From positions 3,060,563 through 3,124,562 of the forward strand of contig NC_060063.1 in the NCBI RefSeq assembly GCF_020283565.1: 64,000 bases of DNA, written 5' to 3'. A program made the position numbers and the translations under genes. Origin of the DNA: Trifolium pratense (lineage: Eukaryota; Streptophyta; Magnoliopsida; Fabales; Fabaceae). Positions within the stretch are counted from its first letter, which is position 1; each line of letters opens with the position of its first letter. Shown here one piece after another: positions 1 through 13,580 of this stretch. The notes beneath the pieces were generated by a model. The model was not told the DNA's origin, did not search any database, and was given only the letters and a program-made list of their open reading frames with translations.

Positions 1-2761
1 CTTATAATTGACGGAAAATCCATTAAAGGGACATACAAAATATAAACGTTGAAAAGTTTGATACACAAAGGTGGACTTATAAAATATGAACTTTGAAAAT
101 TTTATACACAAAGGTTACCACCTCAAAATGTTTCAATAAAAAAAGACTATTTTAAGTCTAAAGTTTTGAACTTTTAAATATTTGAATCAAAATTCTAACA
201 AACACAAAATTTTTCTCCTATTTCTAAATATTAAAACTCTTAAAAATAAATGCTTATAGGTAATATATGTATGAATAAAATGTAACTTCATGCATGTTGT
301 AAACTTTCACGAAAATAACTCAAAAAGTTTTAAAAATGAGAGATCTAGTTGGAAGTTTTGAAATCTATTACGCACACATCTAATTTTTTATAAATATATT
401 GACGCAAGTTTGAAAACGGGAAAAAATTGAGCAACATATCATAAAACTAGAAAAAGATTTTAAGTTCTAACTCGAAATTAAAATTGAGGTAAGTTACCAA
501 AAAAGTTTTGATTTCTTATGTTTTAAGTGATATTGGAAATTCTCAAAATTTTTTTATAGAAATTGGTATAATTGACCGAAAATGCAAGAAGTTACACGGT
601 GTTCATTCATATACTATCAATAATGCCTAACTTCAAAAAAGTTTCATTTCTATAGTTTTAAGTGACATTGAAAATTCATAACCTCGTTTTCATAAATAAA
701 ATGCTTATAATTGACTGAAAATCCATTAAAGGGACATATAAAATATAAACGTTGAAAAGTTTGATATACAAAGGTGGACATATAAAATATGAACTTTGAA
801 AATATTTTACACAAAGGTTACCAACTCAAAATGTTTCGATAAAAAAAGACTATTTTAAATCTAAAGTTTTGAACTTTTAAAGATTTGAAACCAAATTCTT
901 ACAAACACAAAATTTTTCTTCTATTTCTAAATATTAAAACTCTACAAAATAAATGCTTATAGGTACTATCTGAATGAATAAAGTGTAACTTCATGCATGT
1001 TGTAAACTTTCACGAAAATAACTCAAAATATTTGAAAAATGAGGGATATAGTTGGAAGTTTTGAAAACTAATATGCACACATCAAAATTTTTAAAAATAT
1101 ATTGATGCAAGTTTGAAAACGTTAAAAAATTGAGCAACATATCATAAAACTGGAAAAAGATTTTAAGTTCTAACTCGAAATTCAAATCGTGGTAAGTAAC
1201 CAAAAAAGTTTTGATTTCTTATGTTTTAAGTGATATTGGAAATTCTCAAAAAAATTTAATTGAAATTTGTATAATTGACTGAAAATGCAAGAAGTTACAC
1301 GGTGTTCACTCATTTACTATCAATAATGCCTAACCGCAAAAAAGTTTCATTTCTATAGTTTTAAGTGACATTGAAAATTAATAACCTCGTTTTCTTAAAT
1401 AAAATGCTTATAATTGACGGAAAATCCATTAAAGGGACATATAAAATATAAACGTTGAAAAATTTTAAACACAAAGGTTACCAACTCAAAATGTTTCGAT
1501 AAAAAAAGACTATTTTAAGTCTAAAGTTTTGAACTTTTAAATATTTGAATCAAAATTCTAACAAACACAAATTTTTTCTCCTATTTCTAAATATTAAAAC
1601 TTTAAAAAATAAATGCTTATAGGTAATATATGTATCAATAAAGTGTAACTTCATGCATGTTGTAAACTTTCACGAAAATAAGTCAAAAAGTTTTAAAAAT
1701 GAGGGATCTAGTTGGAAGTTTTGAAATCTATTACGCACACATCTAATTTTTTAAAATCATATTGATGCAAATTTGAAAACGGGAAAAAATTGAGCAACAT
1801 ATCATAAAACTAGAAAAAGATTTTAAGTTCTAACTTGAAATTTAAATTGTGGTAAGTTACCAAAGAAGTTTTGATTTCTTATGTTTTAAGTGATATTGGA
1901 AATTCAAAAAAACAATTAATTGAAATTGGTATAATTGACCAAAAATGCAAGAAGTTACACGGTGTTCACTCATATACTATCCATAATGTCTAACCTCAAA
2001 AAAGTTTGATTTCTATAGTTTTAAGTGACATTGAAAATTAATAACCTCGTTTTCTTAAATAAAATGCTTATAATTGGCGAAAAATCCATTAAAGGGACAT
2101 GTGAAATATAAACGGTGAAAAGTTTGATACACAAAGGTGGACAAATAAAATATGAACTTTGAAAATTTTAAACACAAAGGTTACCAACTCAAAATGTTTC
2201 GATAAAAAAAGACTATTTTAAATCTAAAGTTTTGAACTTTTAAAGATTTGAAACCAAATTCTTACAAACACAAAAATTTTCTTCTATTTCTAAATATTAA
2301 AACTCTACAAAATAAATGCTTATAGGTAGTATCTGAATGAATAAAGTGTAACTTCATGCATGTTGTAAACTTTCACGAAAATAACTCAAAATATTTGAAA
2401 AATGAGGGATATTGTTGTAAGTTTTGAAAACTAATATGCACACATCAAAAATTTAAAAAATATATTGATGCAAGTTTGAAAACGTTAAAAAATTTAGCAA
2501 CTTATCATAAAACTTCAAAAGGATTTTAAGTTCTAACTCGAAATTCAAATCGTGGTAAGTAACCAAAAAAGTTTTGATTTCTTATGTTTTAAGTGATATT
2601 GGAAATTCTCAAAAAAAATTAATTGAAATTGGTATAATTGACTGAAAATGCAAGAAGTTACACGGTGTTCACTCATATACTATCCATAATGCCTAACTGC
2701 AAAAAAGTTTCATTTCTATAGTTTTAAGTGACATTGAAAATACATAACCTCGTTTTCTTAA

Positions 2762-5700
2762 ATAAAATGCTTATAATTGACGGAAAATCCATTAAAGGGA
2801 CATACAAAATATAAACGTTGAAAAGTTTGATACACAAAGGTGGACTTATAAAATATGAACTTTGAAAATTTTATACACAAAGGTTACCACCTCAAAATGT
2901 TTCAATAAAAAAAGACTATTTTAAGTCTAAAGTTTTGAACTTTTAAATATTTGAATAAAAATTCTAACAAACACAAAATTTCTCTCCTATTTCTAAATAT
3001 TAAAACTCTTAAAAATAAATGCTTATAGGTAATATATGTATGAATAAAGTGTAACTTCATGCATGTTGTAAACTTTCACGAAAATAACTCAAAATTTTGA
3101 AAAATAAGGGATATAGTTGTATGTTTTGAAAAATAATAAGCACACATCAAAAATATTAAAAATATATTGACGCAAGTTTGAAAACGTTAAAAAATTTAGC
3201 AACATATCATAAAACTTGAAAAATAATTTAAGTTCTAACTCGAAATTAAAATTGAGGTAAGTTACCAAAAAAGTTTTGATTTCTTATGTTTTAAGTGATA
3301 TTGGAAATTCTCAAATTTTTTTTATAGAAATTGGTATAATTGACCGAAAATGCAAGAAGTTACACGGTGTTCATTCATATACTATCCATAATGCCTAACC
3401 TCAAAAAAGTTTCATTTCTATAGTTTTAAGTGACATTGAAAATTCATAACCTCGTTTTCTTAAATAAAATGCTTATAATTGACGGAAAATCTATTAAAGG
3501 GACATATAAAATATAAACGTTGAAAAGTTTGATATACAAAGGTGGACATATAAAATATGAACTTTGAAAATATTTTACACAAAAGTTACCAACTCAAAAA
3601 GTTTCGATAAAAAAAGACTATTTTAAATCTAAAGTTTTGAACTTTTAAAGATTTGAAACCAAATTCGTACAAACACAAAAATTTTCATCTATTTCTAAAT
3701 ATTAAAACTCTACAAAATAAATGCTTATAGGTAGTATCTGAATGAATAAAGTGTAACTTCATGCATGTTGTAAACTTTCACGAAAATAACTCAAAATATT
3801 TGAAAAATGAGGGATATAGTTGGAAGTTTTGAAAACTAATATGCACACATCAAAATTTTTAAAAATATATTGATGCAAGTTTGAAAACGTTAAAAAATTG
3901 AGCAACATATCATAAAACTGGAAAAAGATTTTAAGTTCTAACTCGAAATTCAAATCGTGGTAAGTAACCAAAAAAGTTTTGATTTCTTATGTTTTAAGTG
4001 ATATTGGAAATTCTCAAATTTTTTTTATAGAAATTGGTATAATTGACCGAAAATGCAAGAAGTTACACGGTGTTCATTCATATACTATCCATAATGCCTA
4101 ACCTCAAAAAAGTTTCATTTCTATAATTTTAAGTGACATTGAAAATTCATAACCTCGTTTTCTTAAATAAAATGCTTATAATTGACGGAAAATCCATTAA
4201 AGGGACATATAAAATATAAACGTTGAAAAGTTTGATATACAAAGGTGGACATATAAAATATGAACTTTGAAAATATTTTACACAAAGGTTACCAACTCAA
4301 AATGTTTCGATAAAAAAAGACTATTTTAAATCTAAAGTTTTGAACTTTTAAAGATTTGAAACCAAATTCTTACAAACACAAAATTTTTCTTCTATTTCTA
4401 AATATTAAAACTCTACAAAATAAATGCTTATAGGTAGTATGTGAATGAATAAAGTGTAACTTCATGCATGTTGTAAACTTTCACGAAAATAACTCAAAAT
4501 ATTTGAAAAATGAGGGATATAGTTGGAAGTTTTGAAAACTAATATGCACACATCAAAATTTTTAAAAATATATTGATGCAAGTTTGAAAACGTTAAAAAA
4601 TTGAGCAACATATCATAAAACTTCAAAAGGATTTTAAGTTCTAACACGAAATTCAAATCGTGGTAAGTAACCAAAAAAGTTTTGATTTCTTATGTTTTAA
4701 GTGATATTGGAAATTCTCAAATAAATTTAATTGAAATTGGTATAATTGACTGAAAATGCAAGAAGTTACACGGTGTTCACTCATATACTATCCATAATGC
4801 CTAACCGCAAAAAAGTTTCATTTCTATAGTTTTAAGTGACATTGAAAATACATAACCTCGTTTTCTTAAATAAAATGCTTATAATTGACGGAAAATCCAT
4901 TAAAGGGACATACAAAATATAAACGTTGAAAAGTTTGATACACAAAGGTGGACTTATAAAATATGAACTTTGAAAATTTTATACACAAAGGTTACCACCT
5001 CAAAATGTTTCAATAAAAAAAGACTATTTTAAGTCTAAAGTTTTGAACTTTTAAATATTTGAATAAAAATTCTAACAAACACAAAATTTCTCTCCTATTT
5101 CTAAATATTAAAACTCTTAAAAATAAATGCTTATAGGTAATATATGTATGAATAAAGTGTAACTTCATGCATGTTGTAAACTTTCACGAAAATAACTCAA
5201 AATTTTGAAAAATAAGGGATATAGTTGTATGTTTTGAAAAATAATAAGCACACATCAAAAATATTAAAAATATATTGACGCAAGTTTGAAAACGTTAAAA
5301 AATTTAGCAACATATCATAAAACTTGAAAAATAATTTAAGTTCTAACTCGAAATTAAAATTGAGGTAAGTTACCAAAAAAGTTTTGATTTCTTATGTTTT
5401 AAGTGATATTGGAAATTCTCAAATTTTTTTTATAGAAATTGGTATAATTGACCGAAAATGCAAGAAGTTACACGGTGTTCATTCATATACTATCCATAAT
5501 GCCTAACCTCAAAAAAGTTTCATTTCTATAGTTTTAAGTGACATTGAAAATTCATAACCTCGTTTTCTTAAATAAAATGCTTATAATTGACGGAAAATCT
5601 ATTAAAGGGACATATAAAATATAAACGTTGAAAAGTTTGATATACAAAGGTGGACATATAAAATATGAACTTTGAAAATATTTTACACAAAAGTTACCAA

Positions 5701-6977
5701 CTCAAAAAGTTTCGATAAAAAAAGACTATTTTAAATCTAAAGTTTTGAACTTTTAAAGATTTGAAACCAAATTCGTACAAACACAAAAATTTTCATCTAT
5801 TTCTAAATATTAAAACTCTACAAAATAAATGCTTATAGGTAGTATCTGAATGAATAAAGTGTAACTTCATGCATGTTGTAAACTTTCACGAAAATAACTC
5901 AAAATATTTGAAAAATGAGGGATATAGTTGGAAGTTTTGAAAACTAATATGCACACATCAAAATTTTTAAAAATATATTGATGCAAGTTTGAAAACGTTA
6001 AAAAATTGAGCAACATATCATAAAACTGGAAAAAGATTTTAAGTTCTAACTCGAAATTCAAATCGTGGTAAGTAACCAAAAAAGTTTTGATTTCTTATGT
6101 TTTAAGTGATATTGGAAATTCTCAAATTTTTTTTATAGAAATTGGTATAATTGACCGAAAATGCAAGAAGTTACACGGTGTTCATTCATATACTATCCAT
6201 AATGCCTAACATCAAAAAAGTTTCATTTCTATAATTTTAAGTGACATTGAAAATTCATAACCTCGTTTTCTTAAATAAAATGCTTATAATTGACGGAAAA
6301 TCCATTAAAGGGACATATAAAATATAAACGTTGAAAAGTTTGATATACAAAGGTGGACATATAAAATATGAACTTTGAAAATATTTTACACAAAGGTTAC
6401 CAACTCAAAATGTTTCGATAAAAAAAGACTATTTTAAATCTAAAGTTTTGAACTTTTAAAGATTTGAAACCAAATTCTTACAAACACAAAATTTTTCTTC
6501 TATTTCTAAATATTAAAACTCTACAAAATAAATGCTTATAGGTAGTATGTGAATGAATAAAGTGTAACTTCATGCATGTTGTAAACTTTCACGAAAATAA
6601 CTCAAAATATTTGAAAAATGAGGGATATAGTTGGAAGTTTTGAAAACTAATATGCACACATCAAAATTTTTAAAAATATATTGATGCAAGTTTGAAAACG
6701 TTAAAAAATTGAGCAACATATCATAAAACTTCAAAAGGATTTTAAGTTCTAACACGAAATTCAAATCGTGGTAAGTAACCAAAAAAGTTTTGATTTCTTA
6801 TGTTTTAAGTGATATTGGAAATTCTCAAATAAATTTAATTGAAATTGGTATAATTGACTGAAAATGCAAGAAGTTACACGGTGTTCACTCATATACTATC
6901 CATAATGCCTAACCGCAAAAAAGTTTCATTTCTATAGTTTTAAGTGACATTGAAAATACATAACCTCGTTTTCTTAA
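2762..6977. repeat. Higher-order repeat A: 2,108-bp trimer, two copies
   Basis: Three consecutive different monomers are repeated as a block. 2762-4869 and 4870-6977 are nearly identical by eye, while monomers inside a block differ at many sites. Diagnostic shared variants are aaaatttctctcctattt (near 2,976 and 5,084), the form caaattcgtacaaac, and the monomer with gtatgtgaatgaat. The antisense 70-codon open frames at 3759/5867 and 4462/6570 are exact pairs spaced 2,108 bp. The pattern implies recent block duplication inside the array, for example by unequal exchange. Confidence 0.85.
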
Positions 6978-7679
6978 ATAAAATGCTTATAATTGACGGA
7001 AAATCCATTAAAGGGACATACAAAATATAAACGTTGAAAAGTTTGATACACAAAGGTGGACTTATAAAATATGAACTTTGAAAATTTTATACACAAAGGT
7101 TACCACCTCAAAATGTTTCAATAAAAAAAGACTATTTTAAGTCTAAAGTTTTGAACTTTTAAATATTTGAATCAAAATTCTAACAAACACAAAATTTTTC
7201 TCCTATTTCTAAATATTAAAACTCTTAAAAATAAATGCTTATAGGTAATATATGTATGAATAAAATGTAACTTCATGCATGTTGTAAACTTTCACGAAAA
7301 TAACTCAAAAAGTTTTAAAAATGAGAGATCTAGTTGGAAGTTTTGAATTCTATTACGCACACATCTAATTTTTTATAAATATATTGACGCAAGTTTGAAA
7401 ACGGGAAAAAATTGAGCAACATATCATAAAACTAGAAAAAGATTTTAAGTTCTAACTCGAAATTAAAATTGAGGTAAGTTACCAAAAAAGTTTTGATTTC
7501 TTATGTTTTAAGTGATATTGGAAATTCTCAATTTTTTTTTATAGAAATTGGTATAATTGACCGAAAATGCAAAAAGTTACACGGTGTTCATTCATATACT
7601 ATCCATAATGCCTAACTTCAAAAAAGTTTCATTTCTATAGTTTTAAGTGACATTGAAAATTCATAACCTCGTTTTCTTA

Positions 7680-10600
7680 AATAAAATGCTTATAATTGAC
7701 GGAAAATCCATTAAAGGGACATATAAAATATAAACGTTGAAAAGTTTGATATACAAAGGTGGACATATAAAATATGAACTTTGAAAATATTTTACACAAA
7801 GGTTACCAACTCAAAATGTTTCGATAAAAAAAGACTATTTTAAATCTAAAGTTTTGAACTTTTAAAGATTTGAAACCAAATTCTTACAAACACAAAATTT
7901 TTCTTCTATTTCTAAATATTAAAACTCTACAAAATAAATGCTTATAGGTACTATCTGAATGAATAAAGTGTAACTTCATGCTTGTTGTAAACTTTCACGA
8001 AAATAACTCAAAATATTTGAAAAACGAGGGATATAGTTGGAAGTTTTGAAAACTAATATGCACACATCAAAATTTTTAAAAATATATTGATGCAAGTTTG
8101 AAAACGTTAAAAAATTGAGCAACATATCATAAAACTGGAAAAAGATTTTAAGTTCTAACTCGAAATTCAAATCGTGGTAAGTAACCAAAAAAGTTTTGAT
8201 TTCTTATGTTTTAAGTGATATTGGAAATTCTCAAAAAAATTTAATTGAAATTTGTATAATTGACTGAAAATGCAAGAAGTTACACGGTGTTCACTCATAT
8301 ACTATCCATAATGCCTAACCGCAAAAAAGTTTCATTTCTATAGTTTTAAGTGACATTGAAAATACATAACCTCGTTTTCTTAAATAAAATGCTTATAATT
8401 GACGGAAAATCCATTAAAGGGACATATAAAATATAAACGTTGAAAAGTTTGATACACAAAGGTGGACTTATAAAATATGAACTTTGAAAATTTTATACAC
8501 AAAGGTTACCACCTCAAAATGTTTCAATAAAAAAAAACTATTTTAAGTCTATAGTTTTGAACTTTTAAATATTTGAATCAAAATTCTAACAAACACAAAA
8601 ATTTTCTCCTATTTCTAAATATTAAAACTCTAAAAAATAAATGCTTATAGGTAATATATGTATGAATAAAGTGTAACTTCATGCATGTTGTAAACTTTCA
8701 CGAAAATAACTCAAAAAGTTTTAAAAATGAGGGATCTAGTTGGAAGTTTTGAAATCTATTACGCACACATCTAATTTGTTAAAATCATATTGATGCAAAT
8801 TTGAAAACGGGAAAAAATTGAGCAACATATCATAAAACTAGAAAAAGATTTTAAGTTCTAACTTGAAATTTAAATTGTGGTAAGTTACCAAAAAAGTTTT
8901 GATTTCTTATGTTTTAAGTGATATTGGAAATTCTCAAAAAAATTTAATTGAAATTGGTATAATTGACTGAAATTGCAAGAAGTTATACGGTGTTCACTCA
9001 TATACTATCCATAATGCCTAACCGCAAAAAAGTTTCATTTCTATAGCTTTAAGTGACATTGAAAATACATAACCTCGTTTTCTTAAATAAAATGCTTATA
9101 ATTGACGGAAAATCCATTAAAGGGACATATAAAATATAAACGTTGAAAAATTGAAACACAAAGGTGGACATATAAAATATGAACTTTGAAAATTTTAAAC
9201 ACAAAGGTTACCAACTCAAAATGTTTCGATAAAAAGACTATTTTAAGTCTAAAGTTTTGAACTTTTAAAGATTTGAATCAAAATTCTAACAAACACAAAA
9301 TTTTTCTCCTATTTCTAAATATTAAAACTCTTAAAAATAAATGCTTATAGGTAATATATGTATGAATAAAATGTAACTTCATGCATGTTGTAAACTTTCA
9401 CGAAAATAACTCAAAAAGTTTTAAAAATGAGAGATCTAGTTGGAAGTTTTGAAATCTATTACGCACACATCTAATTTTTTATAAATATATTGACGCAAGT
9501 TTGAAAACGGGAAAAAATTGAGCAACATATCATAAAACTAGAAAAAGATTTTAAGTTCTAACTCGAAATTAAAATTGAGGTAAGTTACCAAAAAAGTTTT
9601 GATTTCTTATGTTTTAAGTGATATTGGAAATTCTCAATTTTTTTTTATAGAAATTGGTATAATTGACCGAAAATGCAAGAAGTTACACGGTGTTCATTCA
9701 TATACTATCCATAATGCCTAACTTCAAAAAAGTTTCATTTCTATAGTTTTAAGTGACATTGAAAATTCATAACCTCGTTTTCTTAAATAAAATGCTTATA
9801 ATTGACGGAAAATCCATTAAAGGGACATATAAAATATAAACGTTGAAAAGTTTGATATACAAAGGTGGACATATAAAATATGAACTTTGAAAATATTTTA
9901 CACAAAGGTTACCAACTCAAAATGTTTCGATAAAAAAAGACTATTTTAAATCTAAAGTTTTGAACTTTTAAAGATTTGAAACCAAATTCTTACAAACACA
10001 AAATTTTTCTTCTATTTCTAAATATTAAAACTCTACAAAATAAATGCTTATAGGTACTATCTGAATGAATAAAGTGTAACTTCATGCTTGTTGTAAACTT
10101 TCACGAAAATAACTCAAAATATTTGAAAAACGAGGGATATAGTTGGAAGTTTTGAAAACTAATATGCACACATCAAAATTTTTAAAAATATATTGATGCA
10201 AGTTTGAAAACGTTAAAAAATTGAGCAACATATCATAAAACTGGAAAAAGATTTTAAGTTCTAACTCGAAATTCAAATCGTGGTAAGTAACCAAAAAAGT
10301 TTTGATTTCTTATGTTTTAAGTGATATTGGAAATTCTCAAAAAAATTTAATTGAAATTTGTATAATTGACTGAAAATGCAAGAAGTTACACGGTGTTCAC
10401 TCATATACTATCCATAATGCCTAACCGCAAAAAAGTTTCATTTCTATAGTTTTAAGTGACATTGAAAATACATAACCTCGTTTTCTTAAATAAAATGCTT
10501 ATAATTGACGGAAAATCCATTAAAGGGACATATAAAATATAAACGTTGAAAAGTTTGATACACAAAGGTGGACTTATAAAATATGAACTTTGAAAATTTT

Positions 10601-13580
10601 ATACACAAAGGTTACCACCTCAAAATGTTTCAATAAAAAAAAACTATTTTAAGTCTATAGTTTTGAACTTTTAAATATTTGAATCAAAATTCTAACAAAC
10701 ACAAAAATTTTCTCCTATTTCTAAATATTAAAACTCTAAAAAATAAATGCTTATAGGTAATATATGTATGAATAAAGTGTAACTTCATGCATGTTGTAAA
10801 CTTTCACGAAAATAACTCAAAAAGTTTTAAAAATGAGGGATCTAGTTGGAAGTTTTGAAATCTATTACGCACACATCTAATTTGTTAAAATCATATTGAT
10901 GCAAATTTGAAAACGGGAAAAAATTGAGCAACATATCATAAAACTAGAAAAAGATTTTAAGTTCTAACTTGAAATTTAAATTGTGGTAAGTTACCAAAAA
11001 AGTTTTGATTTCTTATGTTTTAAGTGATATTGGAAATTCTCAAAAAAATTTAATTGAAATTGGTATAATTGACTGAAATTGCAAGAAGTTATACGGTGTT
11101 CACTCATATACTATCCATAATGCCTAACCGCAAAAAAGTTTCATTTCTATAGCTTTAAGTGACATTGAAAATACATAACCTCGTTTTCTTAAATAAAATG
11201 CTTATAATTGACGGAAAATCCATTAAAGGGACATATAAAATATAAACGTTGAAAAATTGAAACACAAAGGTGGACATATAAAATATGAACTTTGAAAATT
11301 TTAAACACAAAGGTTACCAACTCAAAATGTTTCGATAAAAAGACTATTTTAAGTCTAAAGTTTTGAACTTTTAAAGATTTGAATCAAAATTCTAACAAAC
11401 ACAAAATTTTTCTCCTATTTCTAAATATTAAAACTCTTAAAAATAAATGCTTATAGGTAATATATGTATGAATAAAATGTAACTTCATGCATGTTGTAAA
11501 CTTTCACGAAAATAACTCAAAAAGTTTTAAAAATGAGAGATCTAGTTGGAAGTTTTGAAATCTATTACGCACACATCTAATTTTTTATAAATATATTGAC
11601 GCAAGTTTGAAAACGGGAAAAAATTGAGCAACATATCATAAAACTAGAAAAAGATTTTAAGTTCTAACTCGAAATTAAAATTGAGGTAAGTTACCAAAAA
11701 AGTTTTGATTTCTTATGTTTTAAGTGATATTGGAAATTCTCAATTTTTTTTTATAGAAATTGGTATAATTGACCGAAAATGCAAGAAGTTACACGGTGTT
11801 CATTCATATACTATCCATAATGCCTAACTTCAAAAAAGTTTCATTTCTATAGTTTTAAGTGACATTGAAAATTCATAACCTCGTTTTCTTAAATAAAATG
11901 CTTATAATTGACGGAAAATCCATTAAAGGGACATATAAAATATAAACGTTGAAAAGTTTGATATACAAAGGTGGACATATAAAATATGAACTTTGAAAAT
12001 ATTTTACACAAAGGTTACCAACTCAAAATGTTTCGATAAAAAAAGACTATTTTAAATCTAAAGTTTTGAACTTTTAAAGATTTGAAACCAAATTCTTACA
12101 AACACAAAATTTTTCTTCTATTTCTAAATATTAAAACTCTACAAAATAAATGCTTATAGGTACTATCTGAATGAATAAAGTGTAACTTCATGCTTGTTGT
12201 AAACTTTCACGAAAATAACTCAAAATATTTGAAAAATGAGGGATATAGTTGGAAGTTTTGAAAACTAATATGCACACATCAAAATTTTTAAAAATATATT
12301 GATGCAAGTTTGAAAACGTTAAAAAATTGAGCAACATATCATAAAACTGGAAAAAGATTTTAAGTTCTAACTCGAAATTCAAATCGTGGTAAGTAACCAA
12401 AAAAGTTTTGATTTCTTATGTTTTAAGTGATATTGGAAATTCTCAAAAAAATTTAATTGAAATTTGTATAATTGACTGAAAATGCAAGAAGTTACACGGT
12501 GTTCACTCATATACTATCCATAATGCCTAACCGCAAAAAAGTTTCATTTCTATAGTTTTAAGTGACATTGAAAATACATAACCTCGTTTTCTTAAATAAA
12601 ATGCTTATAATTGACGGAAAATCCATTAAAGGGACATATAAAATATAAACGTTGAAAAGTTTGATACACAAAGGTGGACTTATAAAATATGAACTTTGAA
12701 AATTTTATACACAAAGGTTACCACCTCAAAATGTTTCAATAAAAAAAAACTATTTTAAGTCTATAGTTTTGAACTTTTAAATATTTGAATCAAAATTCTA
12801 ACAAACACAAAAATTTTCTCCTATTTCTAAATATTAAAACTCTAAAAAATAAATGCTTATAGGTAATATATGTATGAATAAAGTGTAACTTCATGCATGT
12901 TGTAAACTTTCACGAAAATAACTCAAAAAGTTTTAAAAATGAGGGATCTAGTTGGAAGTTTTGAAATCTATTACGCACACATCTAATTTGTTAAAATCAT
13001 ATTGATGCAAATTTGAAAACGGGAAAAAATTGAGCAACATATCATAAAACTAGAAAAAGATTTTAAGTTCTAACTTGAAATTTAAATTGTGGTAAGTTAC
13101 CAAAAAAGTTTTGATTTCTTATGTTTTAAGTGATATTGGAAATTCTCAAAAAAATTTAATTGAAATTGGTATAATTGACTGAAATTGCAAGAAGTTATAC
13201 GGTGTTCACTCATATACTATCCATAATGCCTAACCGCAAAAAAGTTTCATTTCTATAGCTTTAAGTGACATTGAAAATACATAACCTCGTTTTCTTAAAT
13301 AAAATGCTTATAATTGACGGAAAATCCATTAAAGGGACATATAAAATATAAACGTTGAAAAATTGAAACACAAAGGTGGACATATAAAATATGAACTTTG
13401 AAAATTTTAAACACAAAGGTTACCAACTCAAAATGTTTCGATAAAAAGACTATTTTAAGTCTAAAGTTTTGAACTTTTAAAGATTTGAATCAAAATTCTA
13501 ACAAACACAAAATTTTTCTCCTATTTCTAAATATTAAAACTCTTAAAAATAAATGCTTATAGGTAATATATGTATGAATA
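7680..13580. repeat. Higher-order repeat B: 2,106-bp trimer, about 2.7 copies
   Basis: A second trimer type recurs with a 2,106-bp step. The variant ctaatttgttaaaatcat appears near 8,770, 10,876 and 12,982. The variant monomer with cttgttgtaaac appears near 7,980, 10,086 and 12,192. The aaaatgagagatctag monomer appears near 9,424 and 11,530, but is replaced by a different monomer in the third block, near 13,630. The third copy is therefore incomplete, and the switch to the dimer arrangement happens there. Confidence 0.83.
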
